From: Shinella zoogloeoides
GTDB lineage: Bacteria > Pseudomonadota > Alphaproteobacteria > Rhizobiales > Rhizobiaceae
Assembly (NCBI RefSeq): GCF_003574625.1
Contig: NZ_QNUJ01000001.1
Coordinates: 655,107-719,106 of the forward strand
Direction: 5' to 3'
Length of the DNA stretch: 64,000 nt
In this document: positions 44,081 to 53,667 of the stretch, in pieces
How the letters are laid out: each line of letters opens with the position of its first letter
Numbering within the stretch: the stretch's first letter is position 1
The notes under the pieces: model-generated
The model's input: the letters and a program-made list of their open reading frames with translations, nothing else
The model's database searches: none
What the model was told of the DNA's origin: nothing
Position numbers and translations under genes: made by a program

Positions 44081-46036
44081 ATGGAAAACCTCTGGAACGA
44101 GGCTGAAGCGGACAAGGCCATCACGGGCCTCGACTTGCGCGCCTACTCGTCGCGGCTCATCGGCCGTGACCCGGCCATGGTGCTGCATGGCGGCGGCAAC
44201 ACGTCCTACAAGGGGGCTCTCACCGACCGTTTCGGAAACGAGCGGCAGGTGATCTGGGTCAAGGCCAGCGGTTTCGACCTGGGCACGATGGGCATAGAGG
44301 GCTTCACCGCGCTCGATCTTCCCGCATTGCTGGCGCTCGCCGAGCTTGAAACGCTGACGGACGGCGACATGGTGGCCGAGGTCAAGCGCGCCCGCCTCGA
44401 CCCGCAGGCCGCGGCCGCCTCCATCGAGGCGATCGTTCATGCGCTGTTTCCCGCCGCCTATGTCGACCATTCCCATGCCGACGGCGTGCTGACGGTCTCC
44501 AACAGCACGAACGGGACAGCGCTGCTGCGCGAAATCTATGGCCCCCGCGTCATGATCCTGCCTTATGTGAAGCCCGGCTTCGATCTCGCCCGCCAGATGC
44601 GCGCGGCGCTCCTTTCGCCGGAATTCGCAGAGGCCGATGCGATCATCCTGGAGCATCACGGCGTCTTCACCTGGGGCGATACGGCCCGGGAAAGCTATGA
44701 CCGAATGGTGGCGATCTGCGCCCGCGCCGAGGATTGGCTTTCCGCCCGTATTCCGCCCCTGCCGGCTACCCCGGATGCCGCGACCGATCCCGTCGATATC
44801 GCCCGTTTTCGCGGAGCCGTCAGCCGCATCGCCGGCCGCGCCATGATCTCGCGTCCCGTGCCCGGCGTGCCGGCTTCGGAGATCGCGGAGATCGCCCGGC
44901 TTTCGCGCCACGGCACGCTGACGCCCGAACATGTCATTCACAACAAGCCCTTTCCCGCCGTCATCGGCGATGCACCGGAAAAGGCGCTGGAGGACTTCGC
45001 CTCCGAATACCGCGCCTATGTCGAGCGCAGCGGCGACAAGGACCTGATACCGCTGCCGCCCCATCCCCATTGGGCCCTGCTTTCCGACGGCGCGGTGCGC
45101 AGCTTCGGGCCGACGCTGGCGCGCGCGCGCGTCTCGGCGGACGTGGCCGCGGCCAATCTGCGCGCCCTTCGGCTGGCGGCTCGTCTTGGCGGCTGGCAGG
45201 GGCTCGACGAGGCCGACCTGCGCGCGCTGGAATATTGGGAACTGGAGCAGGCCAAGCTGCGGGCGCAGGGCGCGCTGCCGCCGCTGGCCGGCAGGGTCGC
45301 CGTTGTCGGCGGCTGCGCCACCGGCATCGGCCGTGCCGCAGCCGAGGCGTTGCGTGATCGCGGCGCGGTGGTCGTGGGGCTCGACATCAACCCCGCCGTC
45401 AAGGACCATATGGATCGTCCCGGCTATGAAGGCATCGTCGTAGAACTGACCGATGAAGCGAAGGTCAGCACGGCCTTGCGGCAGGTCGTGAACGACTATG
45501 GCGGCCTCGACATCCTGGTCTCCAATGTCGGTATCTTCCGCGCCGGCGCGAATATCGAAGTGCTGGACGATGTGGCATGGGACGCATCGCTCGCGGTCAA
45601 TCTGACCTCGCATCGCAAGCTTCTGAAGCAGGCCGTTCCGTTCCTGCGCCACGGCGTCGATCCGAGCGTGGTCTTCATCGGCTCCCGCAACGTGCTGGCG
45701 CCCGGCGCTGGCGCCGCCGCCTATTCCGTCTCGAAGGCGGGGCTGACGCAATTGATGCGCGTCGCCGCCCTCGAACTGGCGCCGGAGGGTATCCGGGTCA
45801 ACGCGATCCATCCCGACGGCGTCTTCGACACCGACCTGTGGACGCCCGAGGCGCTGGCGACGTCGGCGCGGCGCTACGGCCTGACGGTCGAGCAATACAA
45901 GGCGCGCAACCTCATGCGGACCGAGGTCACGTCGAAGGACGTGGCACGCGCGGTGGTCGCGCTGGCGGACAGCACCTTTTCCCGGACGACGGGCGCACAG
46001 ATTCCGGTGGATGGCGGCAATGACCGGGTCATCTGA
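44081..46036 (+). CDS. Bifunctional class II aldolase/short-chain dehydrogenase (RhaD-like fusion)
   Basis: 651 residues. The N-terminal class II aldolase/adducin domain (about 1-380) has HGGGN at 36-40, zinc histidines H130 and H132 in YVDHSHADGV and a third in LEHHGVF near 192. The C-terminal SDR domain (about 400-651) has VGGCATGIGRA and the YSVSK catalytic pair. Fusions of this type cleave a ketose 1-phosphate to DHAP plus an aldehyde and oxidise the aldehyde in one protein. Together with the FGGY kinase and GlpD-like enzyme it suggests a kinase/dehydrogenase/aldolase route for a polyol or deoxy sugar. Confidence 0.88.
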   Translation: MENLWNEAEADKAITGLDLRAYSSRLIGRDPAMVLHGGGNTSYKGALTDRFGNERQVIWVKASGFDLGTMGIEGFTALDLPALLALAELETLTDGDMVAEVKRARLDPQAAAASIEAIVHALFPAAYVDHSHADGVLTVSNSTNGTALLREIYGPRVMILPYVKPGFDLARQMRAALLSPEFAEADAIILEHHGVFTWGDTARESYDRMVAICARAEDWLSARIPPLPATPDAATDPVDIARFRGAVSRIAGRAMISRPVPGVPASEIAEIARLSRHGTLTPEHVIHNKPFPAVIGDAPEKALEDFASEYRAYVERSGDKDLIPLPPHPHWALLSDGAVRSFGPTLARARVSADVAAANLRALRLAARLGGWQGLDEADLRALEYWELEQAKLRAQGALPPLAGRVAVVGGCATGIGRAAAEALRDRGAVVVGLDINPAVKDHMDRPGYEGIVVELTDEAKVSTALRQVVNDYGGLDILVSNVGIFRAGANIEVLDDVAWDASLAVNLTSHRKLLKQAVPFLRHGVDPSVVFIGSRNVLAPGAGAAAYSVSKAGLTQLMRVAALELAPEGIRVNAIHPDGVFDTDLWTPEALATSARRYGLTVEQYKARNLMRTEVTSKDVARAVVALADSTFSRTTGAQIPVDGGNDRVI

Positions 46037-46140
46037 ACCGGAGGAATACCAGGCGGCTGGATCGTAAAAGCCCAGCTTCCGAAGAGCGACAGCAGGAAGA
46101 ACCGGTTGTAAAGCAAGCACCAGCACAAGAGGAGGATAGG

Positions 46141-47268
46141 ATGCGAGGCTTTTTGAAAGGACTGACCGCGGTATCGGCACTGTGCCTGATGGCAGGGGCC
46201 GTGTCCGCCAAGGATTACAAGGTTGCCGTCATCCGGTGGGAACCGAACGACATCTATTTCAACGGCGTCGCGCTCGGCCAGCAGCAGGAGGCAAAGCGCA
46301 TCCAGACCGCGACCGGCGACACGATCACGTTCAACGTCTTCGGCGCGAACGATGCCGGCCAGCAGCTCAAGGCGCTTCAGGCGCAGTTCGACAGCGGCGT
46401 GGACGGTGTGCTCCTGACGCCCTGGCGCGGTGAGGCCATGCGCAGCATCGTCAAGCAGTTGCAGGAGGCCAACATTCCGGTTGTCACGACCAATGCCTGG
46501 GTCCCCGGCGTCAAGCAGACCTTCGTCGCCTTCGACAACGAGACGGCCGGCCGCCTCGGCGGCGAGGCGCTGGTCAAGCGCCTCGACACGCTGCGCGGGG
46601 AGGGCTGGGCCGAAAAGGGCGGCGTCTTCATCGAACTGCGCTGCATCATCACCGCTTCCTTCGATATCGCGCGCCACACCGGCTACCGGTCGGCGCTCGA
46701 TCCGATCGCCGCCAAATATCCCGGCGTCAAGATCGTCGAGCAGGAAGCGGGCTGCGACGGCGGCAAGGCGCGCAAGGTGGTCGACGACGTGATCTCGCGC
46801 GAAGGCGCGGACAAGATCCTCGGCATCGCCAGCATCGACGGCACGATGGGCATCGGCGGCGCGGTTCCGGCCTTCAAGGCGCAGGACCTGCTCTTCCCGA
46901 TCGACGATCCCAAGCACATCCCGGTCGCGACCATCGACGGCACGGTGCCGGAATTCCAGTCCATGGCCCGCGGGGAGATCGACCATATCTCCGTGCAGCC
47001 GGCGACGGGCGAGGGCATCATCTCCATGCGGATGCTCTATACGTTGATGTCCGGCAACGCCTTGCCGGAAGAAGGCAAGGTGCTGCTCGACGGGGAAGAT
47101 CCCGTCTGGGCGCCGGTGAAGGTGCTGAGGCCCGACGCGATCGAGGGTTCCTGGTACCAGACGCAGGCCTATAGCGTGCCGGGCGATGCGAACTACGACG
47201 ACCCGCACAACTGGGCGAACGAAATGACGGTCGAGCAGACGGGCAAGATGCCCGACTTCGGCAAGTAA
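46141..47268 (+). CDS. Sugar ABC importer binding protein (RbsB-like)
   Basis: 375 residues from ATG 46141 after GAGGAGGATAGG. A signal peptide of about 23 residues ends VSA/KD. Peripla_BP_4-type features include VIRWEPNDIYFNGVALGQQQEA, VDGVLLTPWRGEAM and TTNAWVPGVKQTFVAFDNETAG. Binding proteins of this group take pentoses, polyols or AI-2-like ligands. It sits between the aldolase/SDR gene and its own ATPase and permease. Extra cysteines near residues 164 and 204 could pair in the periplasm. Confidence 0.88.
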   Translation: MRGFLKGLTAVSALCLMAGAVSAKDYKVAVIRWEPNDIYFNGVALGQQQEAKRIQTATGDTITFNVFGANDAGQQLKALQAQFDSGVDGVLLTPWRGEAMRSIVKQLQEANIPVVTTNAWVPGVKQTFVAFDNETAGRLGGEALVKRLDTLRGEGWAEKGGVFIELRCIITASFDIARHTGYRSALDPIAAKYPGVKIVEQEAGCDGGKARKVVDDVISREGADKILGIASIDGTMGIGGAVPAFKAQDLLFPIDDPKHIPVATIDGTVPEFQSMARGEIDHISVQPATGEGIISMRMLYTLMSGNALPEEGKVLLDGEDPVWAPVKVLRPDAIEGSWYQTQAYSVPGDANYDDPHNWANEMTVEQTGKMPDFGK

Positions 47269-47277
47269 CCGGGCCTC

Positions 47278-47305
47278 GGCTGCGGGCGCGCAGGCGCTCG
47301 CAGCC
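47278..47305 (+). other. Strong intercistronic hairpin after binding-protein gene
   Basis: GGCTGCGGGCGC (47278-47289) and GCGCTCGCAGCC (47294-47305) pair over 12 bases with one G-T wobble around a GCAG loop, nine bases past the binding-protein stop and before the ATPase. There is no T-run, so RNA stabilisation or pausing is more likely than full termination. Confidence 0.7.
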
Positions 47306-47326
47306 ATTCCCGCAACAGGAGTTCAC

Positions 47327-48865
47327 ATGACACTGGACCCTTCGCTGAGCTTCGCCGTGCAAGGCGTGACCCGCCGGTTTCCCGGCGTTCTGGCCGTCGA
47401 TTCCGTCGATCTGGGCGTCCGCAAGGGCGAGATACACGGTCTGATCGGCAAGAATGGTGCGGGGAAGTCGGTGCTCGTCTCCATGGTGGCGGGATTGCTC
47501 GCACCGAGCCAGGGACAGATCGTCACCGAACACGGCGCGCTGACGCCGACGCATTCCGGCCCGGCGCGCGCCAAGAAGCTTGGTATCGCGCTCGTCACCC
47601 AGGAGCCGGCCTTCGCCGCCGACCTTTCCGTGGCGGACAACCTCTTCATGGGGCGCCATCCGGGCGGCCGCCTGAATTTTCTTGCCCCCTCCGTGACGCG
47701 CCGGCAATCGGCGGAGGTCATCGGCGAGCTCGGCCTTCGCGCCCGCCCCGAGGATCGCATGGGGGACCTGCCGCTGGAGACCCAGCAGCTTCTCGCATTC
47801 GGCCGCGCGGTCTTCATCGAGAAGGCGCGCACGATCCTCCTGGACGAGATCACCGCATCGCTGACGAGCGAGCGCAAGGAGAGCCTGCTCGGCCTCCTGC
47901 GCCGGTTGATCATCGAACAGCCGGACCTGTCCTTCACCCTGATCTCGCACCACGTCAGCGAGGTGATGGGCTTTACCGACCGCGTTTCCGTGATGCGCGA
48001 CGGCGAGCGCGTTGCGACGCTGGAGACGGCGGCAACCACGGGCAGGGAACTGGCCGACTGGATTGTCGGCGACGTCGCGCGAACCGAGATCAACTATACC
48101 GACCAGCCCGAATTCACCGCCCCTCCCGTGCTCACCGTGCGGGGGCTGAAGGCCGGCCGCTCCCTCGCGCATCTCGACCTTGCGCTTCATCGCGGCGAGG
48201 TGCTGGGCTTTGCCGGCCTGGAAGGCTCCGGCAAGGACGCGGCCATCGAGGCGCTTTACGGGCTCGTTCCGAACTATGGCGGCTCCATCGAGATGGACGG
48301 CGTCGAGGTGCATCTGAAAAGCCCCAAGGCGGCCCAGACGGCGGGCGTCTCCTTCCTGCCCAAGCATCGCGAGGAGCAGGCGGTGATCCAGAACCGCTCC
48401 GTGCTGGAAAACGCGATCATCGCCGGCCTTCCGGTGCTGACGAACCGGCTCGGTTTCGTGCGGCGCGGCGAATGCGAGGCCGTCGCCCGGTCCATCGTGA
48501 CGCGCCTCAAGGTCAAGACGCCCGGCCTCGACGTGCCGATAGACGGCCTGTCGGGCGGCAACAAGCAGAAGATCCTGCTTGGCCGTCTCTCGCTGACGGC
48601 GCCGCGGCTGGTGCTTTTGAACGAACCGACGCGCGGCGTCGACATATCGGCCAAGCCGGACATTCTGAAGATGATCCGCGAGGATCTGTCGCGCGATGCG
48701 GGCGTCATCATGATCTCGGAGAGCGAGGAAGAGCTGGCCGAGATCTGCGACAGGATCCTGATCTTCTATCAGGGACGTGCGGTCCGGGAATTGAAGCGCG
48801 GCATGCCGGGCTTCGATGTCGAGACGATCTACAAGGCGATACAGGGCGTAGAGGTGCGGGTATGA
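47327..48865 (+). CDS. Sugar ABC importer ATPase, two-domain RbsA type
   Basis: 512 residues with two nucleotide-binding domains. The first has Walker A GKNGAGKSV at 41-49 and Walker B TILLDE at 169-174 but a degraded signature (LPLETQQ, 148-154). The second has a degraded Walker A GLEGSGKD at 297-304 but an intact signature LSGGN at 408-412. Composite sites made from complementary degenerate halves are normal in RbsA-type proteins, although loss of LSGGQ in the first half is marked here. It overlaps the permease start (ATGA). Confidence 0.9.
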   Translation: MTLDPSLSFAVQGVTRRFPGVLAVDSVDLGVRKGEIHGLIGKNGAGKSVLVSMVAGLLAPSQGQIVTEHGALTPTHSGPARAKKLGIALVTQEPAFAADLSVADNLFMGRHPGGRLNFLAPSVTRRQSAEVIGELGLRARPEDRMGDLPLETQQLLAFGRAVFIEKARTILLDEITASLTSERKESLLGLLRRLIIEQPDLSFTLISHHVSEVMGFTDRVSVMRDGERVATLETAATTGRELADWIVGDVARTEINYTDQPEFTAPPVLTVRGLKAGRSLAHLDLALHRGEVLGFAGLEGSGKDAAIEALYGLVPNYGGSIEMDGVEVHLKSPKAAQTAGVSFLPKHREEQAVIQNRSVLENAIIAGLPVLTNRLGFVRRGECEAVARSIVTRLKVKTPGLDVPIDGLSGGNKQKILLGRLSLTAPRLVLLNEPTRGVDISAKPDILKMIREDLSRDAGVIMISESEEELAEICDRILIFYQGRAVRELKRGMPGFDVETIYKAIQGVEVRV

Positions 48866-49836
48866 CTTCGGTGAACAAATTCGTTTTTCTCATTCTGGAA
48901 AAGCACCTGATCTGGACCCTGCTCGCGCTGTTGTGCCTTGCGGGCCTGGCGGTGCCGGGCTTCCTTTCGGCGCGCAACATCCTGAACGTGATGTGGGCGG
49001 CAGCCCCGCTCGGCTGCATGGTGCTCGGCCTGTTCTTCGTGCTGCTGACCGCCAATGTCGACCTGTCGCTGGAATCGACCTTCGCCCTCGCGCCAGCGCT
49101 GGCCGTCGTGTTCTTCTTCCAGGGGATGGGGCTCGACAGCTATCCGATCGTCGCCGTGCTCTGCACGCTGCTGTTCGGCGCCATCGCGGGGCTGGTGAAC
49201 GGCCTGTTCTCCGTCAAGCTGAGGGTCAGCTCCTTCCTCGTCAGCCTCGGAACGATGCTGCTGATGCGCGGCATCGTGGTCTATCTGATCCCGGAAGGCG
49301 TCTATTATCTGCCCGAGGGCTATGTCTATCTCGGTTCGGCCAAGCTCTTCGGCATCCTGCCGGTGGCCGTCCTGGTCTGGATCGCGATCTTCGTCCTGGC
49401 ATGGCTGATGATCGACCGCCACCGGCTCGGCAAGGATATCCTCGCGCTCGGCAACAACGAGCATGCCGCGTTCGTGGCGGGCGTGAACATCGAGCGGACC
49501 AAGATCGTCTGCTTCGTCATCGCCGGCTTCCTGGCGGCGCTCGGCGGGCTTCTCGAGGTCGGCCGGCTGGAATCCGTCGTGGCCGACATGGGGCAGGGCG
49601 ATATCATGATGGTCTTCGCCGGCACCATTCTCGGCGGCACGGCCCTCACCGGCGGCAAGGGTAATGTCGGCGGTGTCTTCGCGGCGGTGCTGGTGATCTC
49701 GATCATCGAGAACCTCATGAACCTTCACGGCGTGCCGCCTTCGATCCGGCAGGTCGTCTTCGGCGGCGTGCTTCTGGTGGCGATCTATCTCGCCAGCCTG
49801 CAGGAGCGGCTGCGCCACGCGCGGCTGGAGTCCTGA
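48862..49836 (+). CDS. Sugar ABC importer permease (RbsC type)
   Basis: 324 residues from ATG 48862. About nine or ten helices are present. The signature region FVLLTANVDLSLESTFALAPAL is a variant of the usual GGIDLSVGS block, and the coupling loop is LGKDILALGNNEHAAFVAGVNIERTK. TILGGTALTGGKGNVGGVF is conserved. It forms the channel for the 46141 binding protein. The kinase starts one base after its stop. Confidence 0.9.
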   Translation: MTSVNKFVFLILEKHLIWTLLALLCLAGLAVPGFLSARNILNVMWAAAPLGCMVLGLFFVLLTANVDLSLESTFALAPALAVVFFFQGMGLDSYPIVAVLCTLLFGAIAGLVNGLFSVKLRVSSFLVSLGTMLLMRGIVVYLIPEGVYYLPEGYVYLGSAKLFGILPVAVLVWIAIFVLAWLMIDRHRLGKDILALGNNEHAAFVAGVNIERTKIVCFVIAGFLAALGGLLEVGRLESVVADMGQGDIMMVFAGTILGGTALTGGKGNVGGVFAAVLVISIIENLMNLHGVPPSIRQVVFGGVLLVAIYLASLQERLRHARLES

Positions 49837-49837
49837 A

Positions 49838-51340
49838 ATGCCGGCCTATCTCCTGGGGCTGGACAGCGGCCTCACCGTCACCAAGGCCGTCGTCTTCCGG
49901 GACGACGGCAAGGTCGTGGCCCTTGCCCGCCGCGAGATCGCGCAGATCAAGGCCGTGCCCCGGCACGTCGAGCGCGACATGACGGCGCATTGGCAAGCCT
50001 CCGCCGCGGCGATCCGCGAGGCGCTGGAACAGGCGAGCGCCTGCGTCGGCGCGACGGTCCGCCCGGCCGCCGTGTCCGTGGCGGGCCATGGCGACGGCCT
50101 CTATCTGCTCGACGGCGCTGGTGCGCCGCTCGGCCTTGCCGCCACCTCGCTCGACAGCCGCGCCCAGCCGCTGCTGCGCCACTGGGACGAGACGGGCATA
50201 TCGGAAAAGGCGCTGGAACTGACGGGGCAGCGTCCCTTCGCGTCCTCCCCGGCGCCGCTGCTTGCCCATATGAAGGCGCAGGAGCCGGAACGCTTCCAGC
50301 GGATCGCGGCCGTCCTCTCCTGCAAGGACTGGCTCCGCTTCTGCCTGACGGGCAGGGTGGCGACCGATTTCACCGAGGCAAGCGTCGCCTTCACCGACAT
50401 AGGAACGCAGCGCTACAGCGAGGAGGCGCTCGCCCTCTTCGGTCTTGGCGCCGTTGCGAATGCCCTTCCGGACGTGCTGATGCCCTGCGAGGTCGCGGGA
50501 TATGTCACCGAGGAGGCTGCCCGCGCGACGGGGCTTGCGGCCGGAACGCCGGTTGCCACCGGATTGCATGACGTGACGGCCTGCGCCGTCGGGGCCGGGG
50601 TGACGAAAGCCGGCACGATCGCCGTCATCGCCGGCACCTATTCGATCAATGAAATGCTGGTCGACGTGCCGGGAACGTCGGTGGGCTGGAATGCGCGCAA
50701 TGGATTGCGTCCCGGCCAATGGATGAACATGTCGGTTTCTCCCGCCTCCAGCGCCAATCTCGACTGGTTCCTGGGCACGGCCGCGCGGGACGCGCTGGCG
50801 GGCGGCGATCCCTTCGCCCTGCTTCAGGCCGAGCTGGACGCCGTCGCGGACGATCCCTCCGACATCGTCTACCTTCCCTATCTCTACGGGTCCCCCCATG
50901 CCGAGGATGTGCCGGCGGCCTTTCTAGGGCTGCGCGGCTGGCATGGGCGGGGCCACATGCTGCGCGCCGTCGCGGAGGGCATCGTCTTCAACCACCGCCA
51001 CCATGTCGATCTCATCGACCCGGACGGAAGCGTCGGCAAGGTGCGCCTGACGGGCGGAAGCAGCCGCAATCCCTTCTTCGGCCAGCTCTTCGCCGATGTG
51101 CTGAACCGCCGCGTCGAAGTGCCGGAAATGCCAGAGGCCGGGGCGCTTGGCGCGGCCATCGCGGCGGGGATTGCCGTGAACGTCTACGGCGACTGGGAGG
51201 AGGCGACCGCGCGGACCGCGCCGGACCTGCGCATCTACCAGCCGGGCCGGGCTGTACCCCGCCTTCAGGCCGGCTATGGCCGCTATCGCGAGGCCATCGA
51301 CACGGTCATGCACCGCCACAAGGAGAAGACCGCCCCATGA
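49838..51340 (+). CDS. FGGY-family carbohydrate/polyol kinase (LyxK/EryA-like)
   Basis: 500 residues. The N-terminal phosphate loop LGLDSGLTVTKAVVF, VERDMTAHWQ, VAGHGDGLYLLDGAG, LSCKDWLRFCLTG and the C-terminal VRLTGGSSRNPFFGQLFADVL/EAGALGAA block give a full two-domain FGGY fold. The order of motifs resembles E. coli LyxK more than LsrK. It phosphorylates an imported ketose or polyol. The coupled GlpD-like gene suggests that a polyol phosphate is then oxidised, as in EryA/EryB erythritol breakdown, though the other ery genes are absent. Confidence 0.87.
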   Translation: MPAYLLGLDSGLTVTKAVVFRDDGKVVALARREIAQIKAVPRHVERDMTAHWQASAAAIREALEQASACVGATVRPAAVSVAGHGDGLYLLDGAGAPLGLAATSLDSRAQPLLRHWDETGISEKALELTGQRPFASSPAPLLAHMKAQEPERFQRIAAVLSCKDWLRFCLTGRVATDFTEASVAFTDIGTQRYSEEALALFGLGAVANALPDVLMPCEVAGYVTEEAARATGLAAGTPVATGLHDVTACAVGAGVTKAGTIAVIAGTYSINEMLVDVPGTSVGWNARNGLRPGQWMNMSVSPASSANLDWFLGTAARDALAGGDPFALLQAELDAVADDPSDIVYLPYLYGSPHAEDVPAAFLGLRGWHGRGHMLRAVAEGIVFNHRHHVDLIDPDGSVGKVRLTGGSSRNPFFGQLFADVLNRRVEVPEMPEAGALGAAIAAGIAVNVYGDWEEATARTAPDLRIYQPGRAVPRLQAGYGRYREAIDTVMHRHKEKTAP

Positions 51341-53070
51341 GCGCAGGCGACACCACGCGCGAAGCCCGGCTGGAGGCCCTGCGCCGCATCGGCCATGTCC
51401 CCGTCCTGATCGTCGGCGGCGGGATCAACGGCATGGGCACGTTCCGCGACCTCAGTCTCCATGGCGTCGGCTGCCTCCTCGTCGAGCAGGGCGATTTCTG
51501 CGCCGGCGCCAGCAGGGCCCCGTCACGCATGATCCACGGTGGGCTCAAATACCTGGAAACCGGTGAATTCCGGCTGGTCAGGGAATCCGCCGAGGAACGC
51601 AATCGGCTGCTGCGCAATGCCGCGCACTATGTCCGGCCGCTCGAAATGATCATCCCGATTCATTCCTGGTTCGGCGGCGTCGTTCCGGCATTGCGGAAGT
51701 TCCTGCGCATGCCGGCAAAGATCACGGAGCGCGGCGCGCTGGTGATCAAGCTGGGCCTCTGGCTCTACGATCTCTATGGCGCGCTGAACCGGACCATGCC
51801 GCGCCACCGCATGATCGCGCGGCAGGACATATTGCGCGAAATCCCCGATCTGGACCCGGACCTGAAGATCGCTGCCTCCTACTACGACGCCTGGATCACG
51901 TCGCCCGAACGGCTCGTCGTGGAACTCGCCCTCGACGGCATGGCGGCCAATTCCGGCAGCATGGCGCTGAACCACCTGCGTTTCAGCGGGATCGACGGCA
52001 ACCGCGTCGAGCTTCAGGACGTCGACACGGGCGAGGCGTTTTCGCTGACATGCGACGTGCTGGTCAACGCCGCGGGCGCCTGGATCGACCGGGTGAATGC
52101 CAGCGCGGCCCCCGGGCGCCGGATGATCGGCGGCACCAAGGGCAGCCACCTCCTGCTCGACCTTCCGGCTTTGGCCGAAACCCTGCACGGCCGTATGATC
52201 TATTTCGAGGCCGAGGGCGGGCGTATCTGCATCCTGTCGAACTTCATGGGGCATGTGCTGCTCGGCTCCACCGATATCCCGGTTGACGATCCAGACGGCG
52301 TGGCCTGTGACGACGAAGAGGTGGACTATCTCCTTGGCGCGTTCCGGCGGCTCTTCCCGCAGGTTCCGGTCGATCGTGCGAGCATCTTCTTCAGCTATGC
52401 GGGCGTCCGCCCCCTGCCGGCGAACGATGCAAGCGACCCCGGCGCCATCAGCCGCGACCACTCGATGCCGGAACTGCCTCCTGAAGGCGAGCGCCGTTTC
52501 CCGATCGTCTCGCTTGTCGGCGGCAAATGGACCACCTTTCGGGCCTTTTCGGCCGAAGCGACCGACAGGATACTCGCCCATCTGGGCAAGCGCCGCTCAT
52601 CCTCGACGGCGGATCTGCCTATCGGCGGCGGAACGGGCCTTTCCCAGGACGCCGCTCCGACGGAGCGCCTGTTGTCCGCCATCACGGATGAGCACGGGCT
52701 TTCGCGCCAAAGAGCCCGCCAGCTTGTCGCCCGATACGGCTCGCGCGCAAAAGCGGTCGCGCCGGCGCTCGCGAAGGGCGAAACCTTCTTGGCCTCCTTG
52801 CCGGAATTTTCTCGGGAGGAGATCGCGATCATCTGCGATACGGAACTGGTCCTGCACGCTGAAGACTTTCTCTTCGGGCGCAGCTCGGTGTTTCTGGAGC
52901 GGCCGCTGGGCCACGATGCGCTGGAGGAACTGGTCGGTGTCATCGGACTGTTTCGTCGTTGGGATGACGCGCGGCGGGCGGCGGAATTGGAGCGGTTGGT
53001 ATATCGTTACCGCAAGCTGCATCGGATCGACGTGTCCGGGCTGACAGGATCGCGGCCTCGATTTATCTGA
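51337..53070 (+). CDS. GlpD-like FAD polyol-phosphate dehydrogenase
   Basis: 577 residues from ATG 51337, overlapping the kinase stop. The FAD-binding GGGINGMG is at 27-34, with EQGDFCAGASRAPSRMIHGGLKYLE following as in GlpD/GlpA. The C-terminal DAO_C segment (about 430-570) is also present. Family members oxidise glycerol 3-phosphate or erythritol 4-phosphate at the membrane, feeding quinones. Coupled to an FGGY kinase in an importer operon, a polyol-phosphate other than glycerol phosphate is likely. glpD itself cannot be excluded. Confidence 0.85.
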   Translation: MSAGDTTREARLEALRRIGHVPVLIVGGGINGMGTFRDLSLHGVGCLLVEQGDFCAGASRAPSRMIHGGLKYLETGEFRLVRESAEERNRLLRNAAHYVRPLEMIIPIHSWFGGVVPALRKFLRMPAKITERGALVIKLGLWLYDLYGALNRTMPRHRMIARQDILREIPDLDPDLKIAASYYDAWITSPERLVVELALDGMAANSGSMALNHLRFSGIDGNRVELQDVDTGEAFSLTCDVLVNAAGAWIDRVNASAAPGRRMIGGTKGSHLLLDLPALAETLHGRMIYFEAEGGRICILSNFMGHVLLGSTDIPVDDPDGVACDDEEVDYLLGAFRRLFPQVPVDRASIFFSYAGVRPLPANDASDPGAISRDHSMPELPPEGERRFPIVSLVGGKWTTFRAFSAEATDRILAHLGKRRSSSTADLPIGGGTGLSQDAAPTERLLSAITDEHGLSRQRARQLVARYGSRAKAVAPALAKGETFLASLPEFSREEIAIICDTELVLHAEDFLFGRSSVFLERPLGHDALEELVGVIGLFRRWDDARRAAELERLVYRYRKLHRIDVSGLTGSRPRFI

Positions 53071-53101
53071 GGTCACGGAAGGAGCGCGGAGGGCCCTGCC
53101 A

Positions 53102-53497
53102 ATGGACGACGCCATCGCCACTTTCATTCTGGACCAGATGGCGGACGCCCTGATCTTTGCGACGGTCGATGGAAAGATAGCCGGGTGGAACGGCGCGTCG
53201 ACTGCGCTTTTCGGCTTCGAAAAGGACGAGGCCATCGGTGAATCGCTCGATCTTATCATTCCGCCGCATCTGCGGGACGCGCACTGGGCCGGCTTCGATT
53301 CCGCCGTCAAGGCGGGACAATTGAAGCTGAATGGCCGGCCGACACTGACCAGGGCAACACACAAGACGGGGCGCAGGCTTTATGTCGAGATGAGTTTCGC
53401 ACTCGTCCGGTCCTCCGATTGCGTCGTCGGTTCTGTTGCCGTGGCGCGAGATGCGACCGAGAGAGTTGAGCGAGAGCGGGCAAAAGCGGCCCGATAG
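53102..53497 (+). CDS. Stand-alone PAS-domain protein
   Basis: 131 residues from ATG 53102 after GGAGGG. The whole protein is one PAS domain with an S-box (MADALIFATVDGKIAGWNGAS; LDLIIPPHLRDAHWAGFD; a VAVARDATERVERER tail). No kinase, cyclase or DNA-binding domain is attached. It follows the GlpD-like gene by 31 bases and may be cotranscribed. It could sense redox state, a flavin or a small ligand and act through a partner. Function unknown. Confidence 0.8.
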   Translation: MDDAIATFILDQMADALIFATVDGKIAGWNGASTALFGFEKDEAIGESLDLIIPPHLRDAHWAGFDSAVKAGQLKLNGRPTLTRATHKTGRRLYVEMSFALVRSSDCVVGSVAVARDATERVERERAKAAR

Positions 53498-53667
53498 CCG
53501 CTGCAGTCGCTGTCAGGCCGGATTTCCATGCGAATACGATGTCGTGGGTTGCCGGAACGCATGTTGCCGTCGGGACACAAGAAGAACTTGTCTAAGGGTG
53601 CCAATTTCTTCGTTTAAGCCGATGGCCTGTGCAGGCATCTTCTGACTTGCCTCATGGGAATCGTGTG

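Noticed and set aside
49838..51340. Assignment of the FGGY kinase as LsrK because of the nearby LsrF-like gene.
   Set aside because: Motif order and the N-terminal segment resemble LyxK more than LsrK, and LsrR and LsrG are absent.
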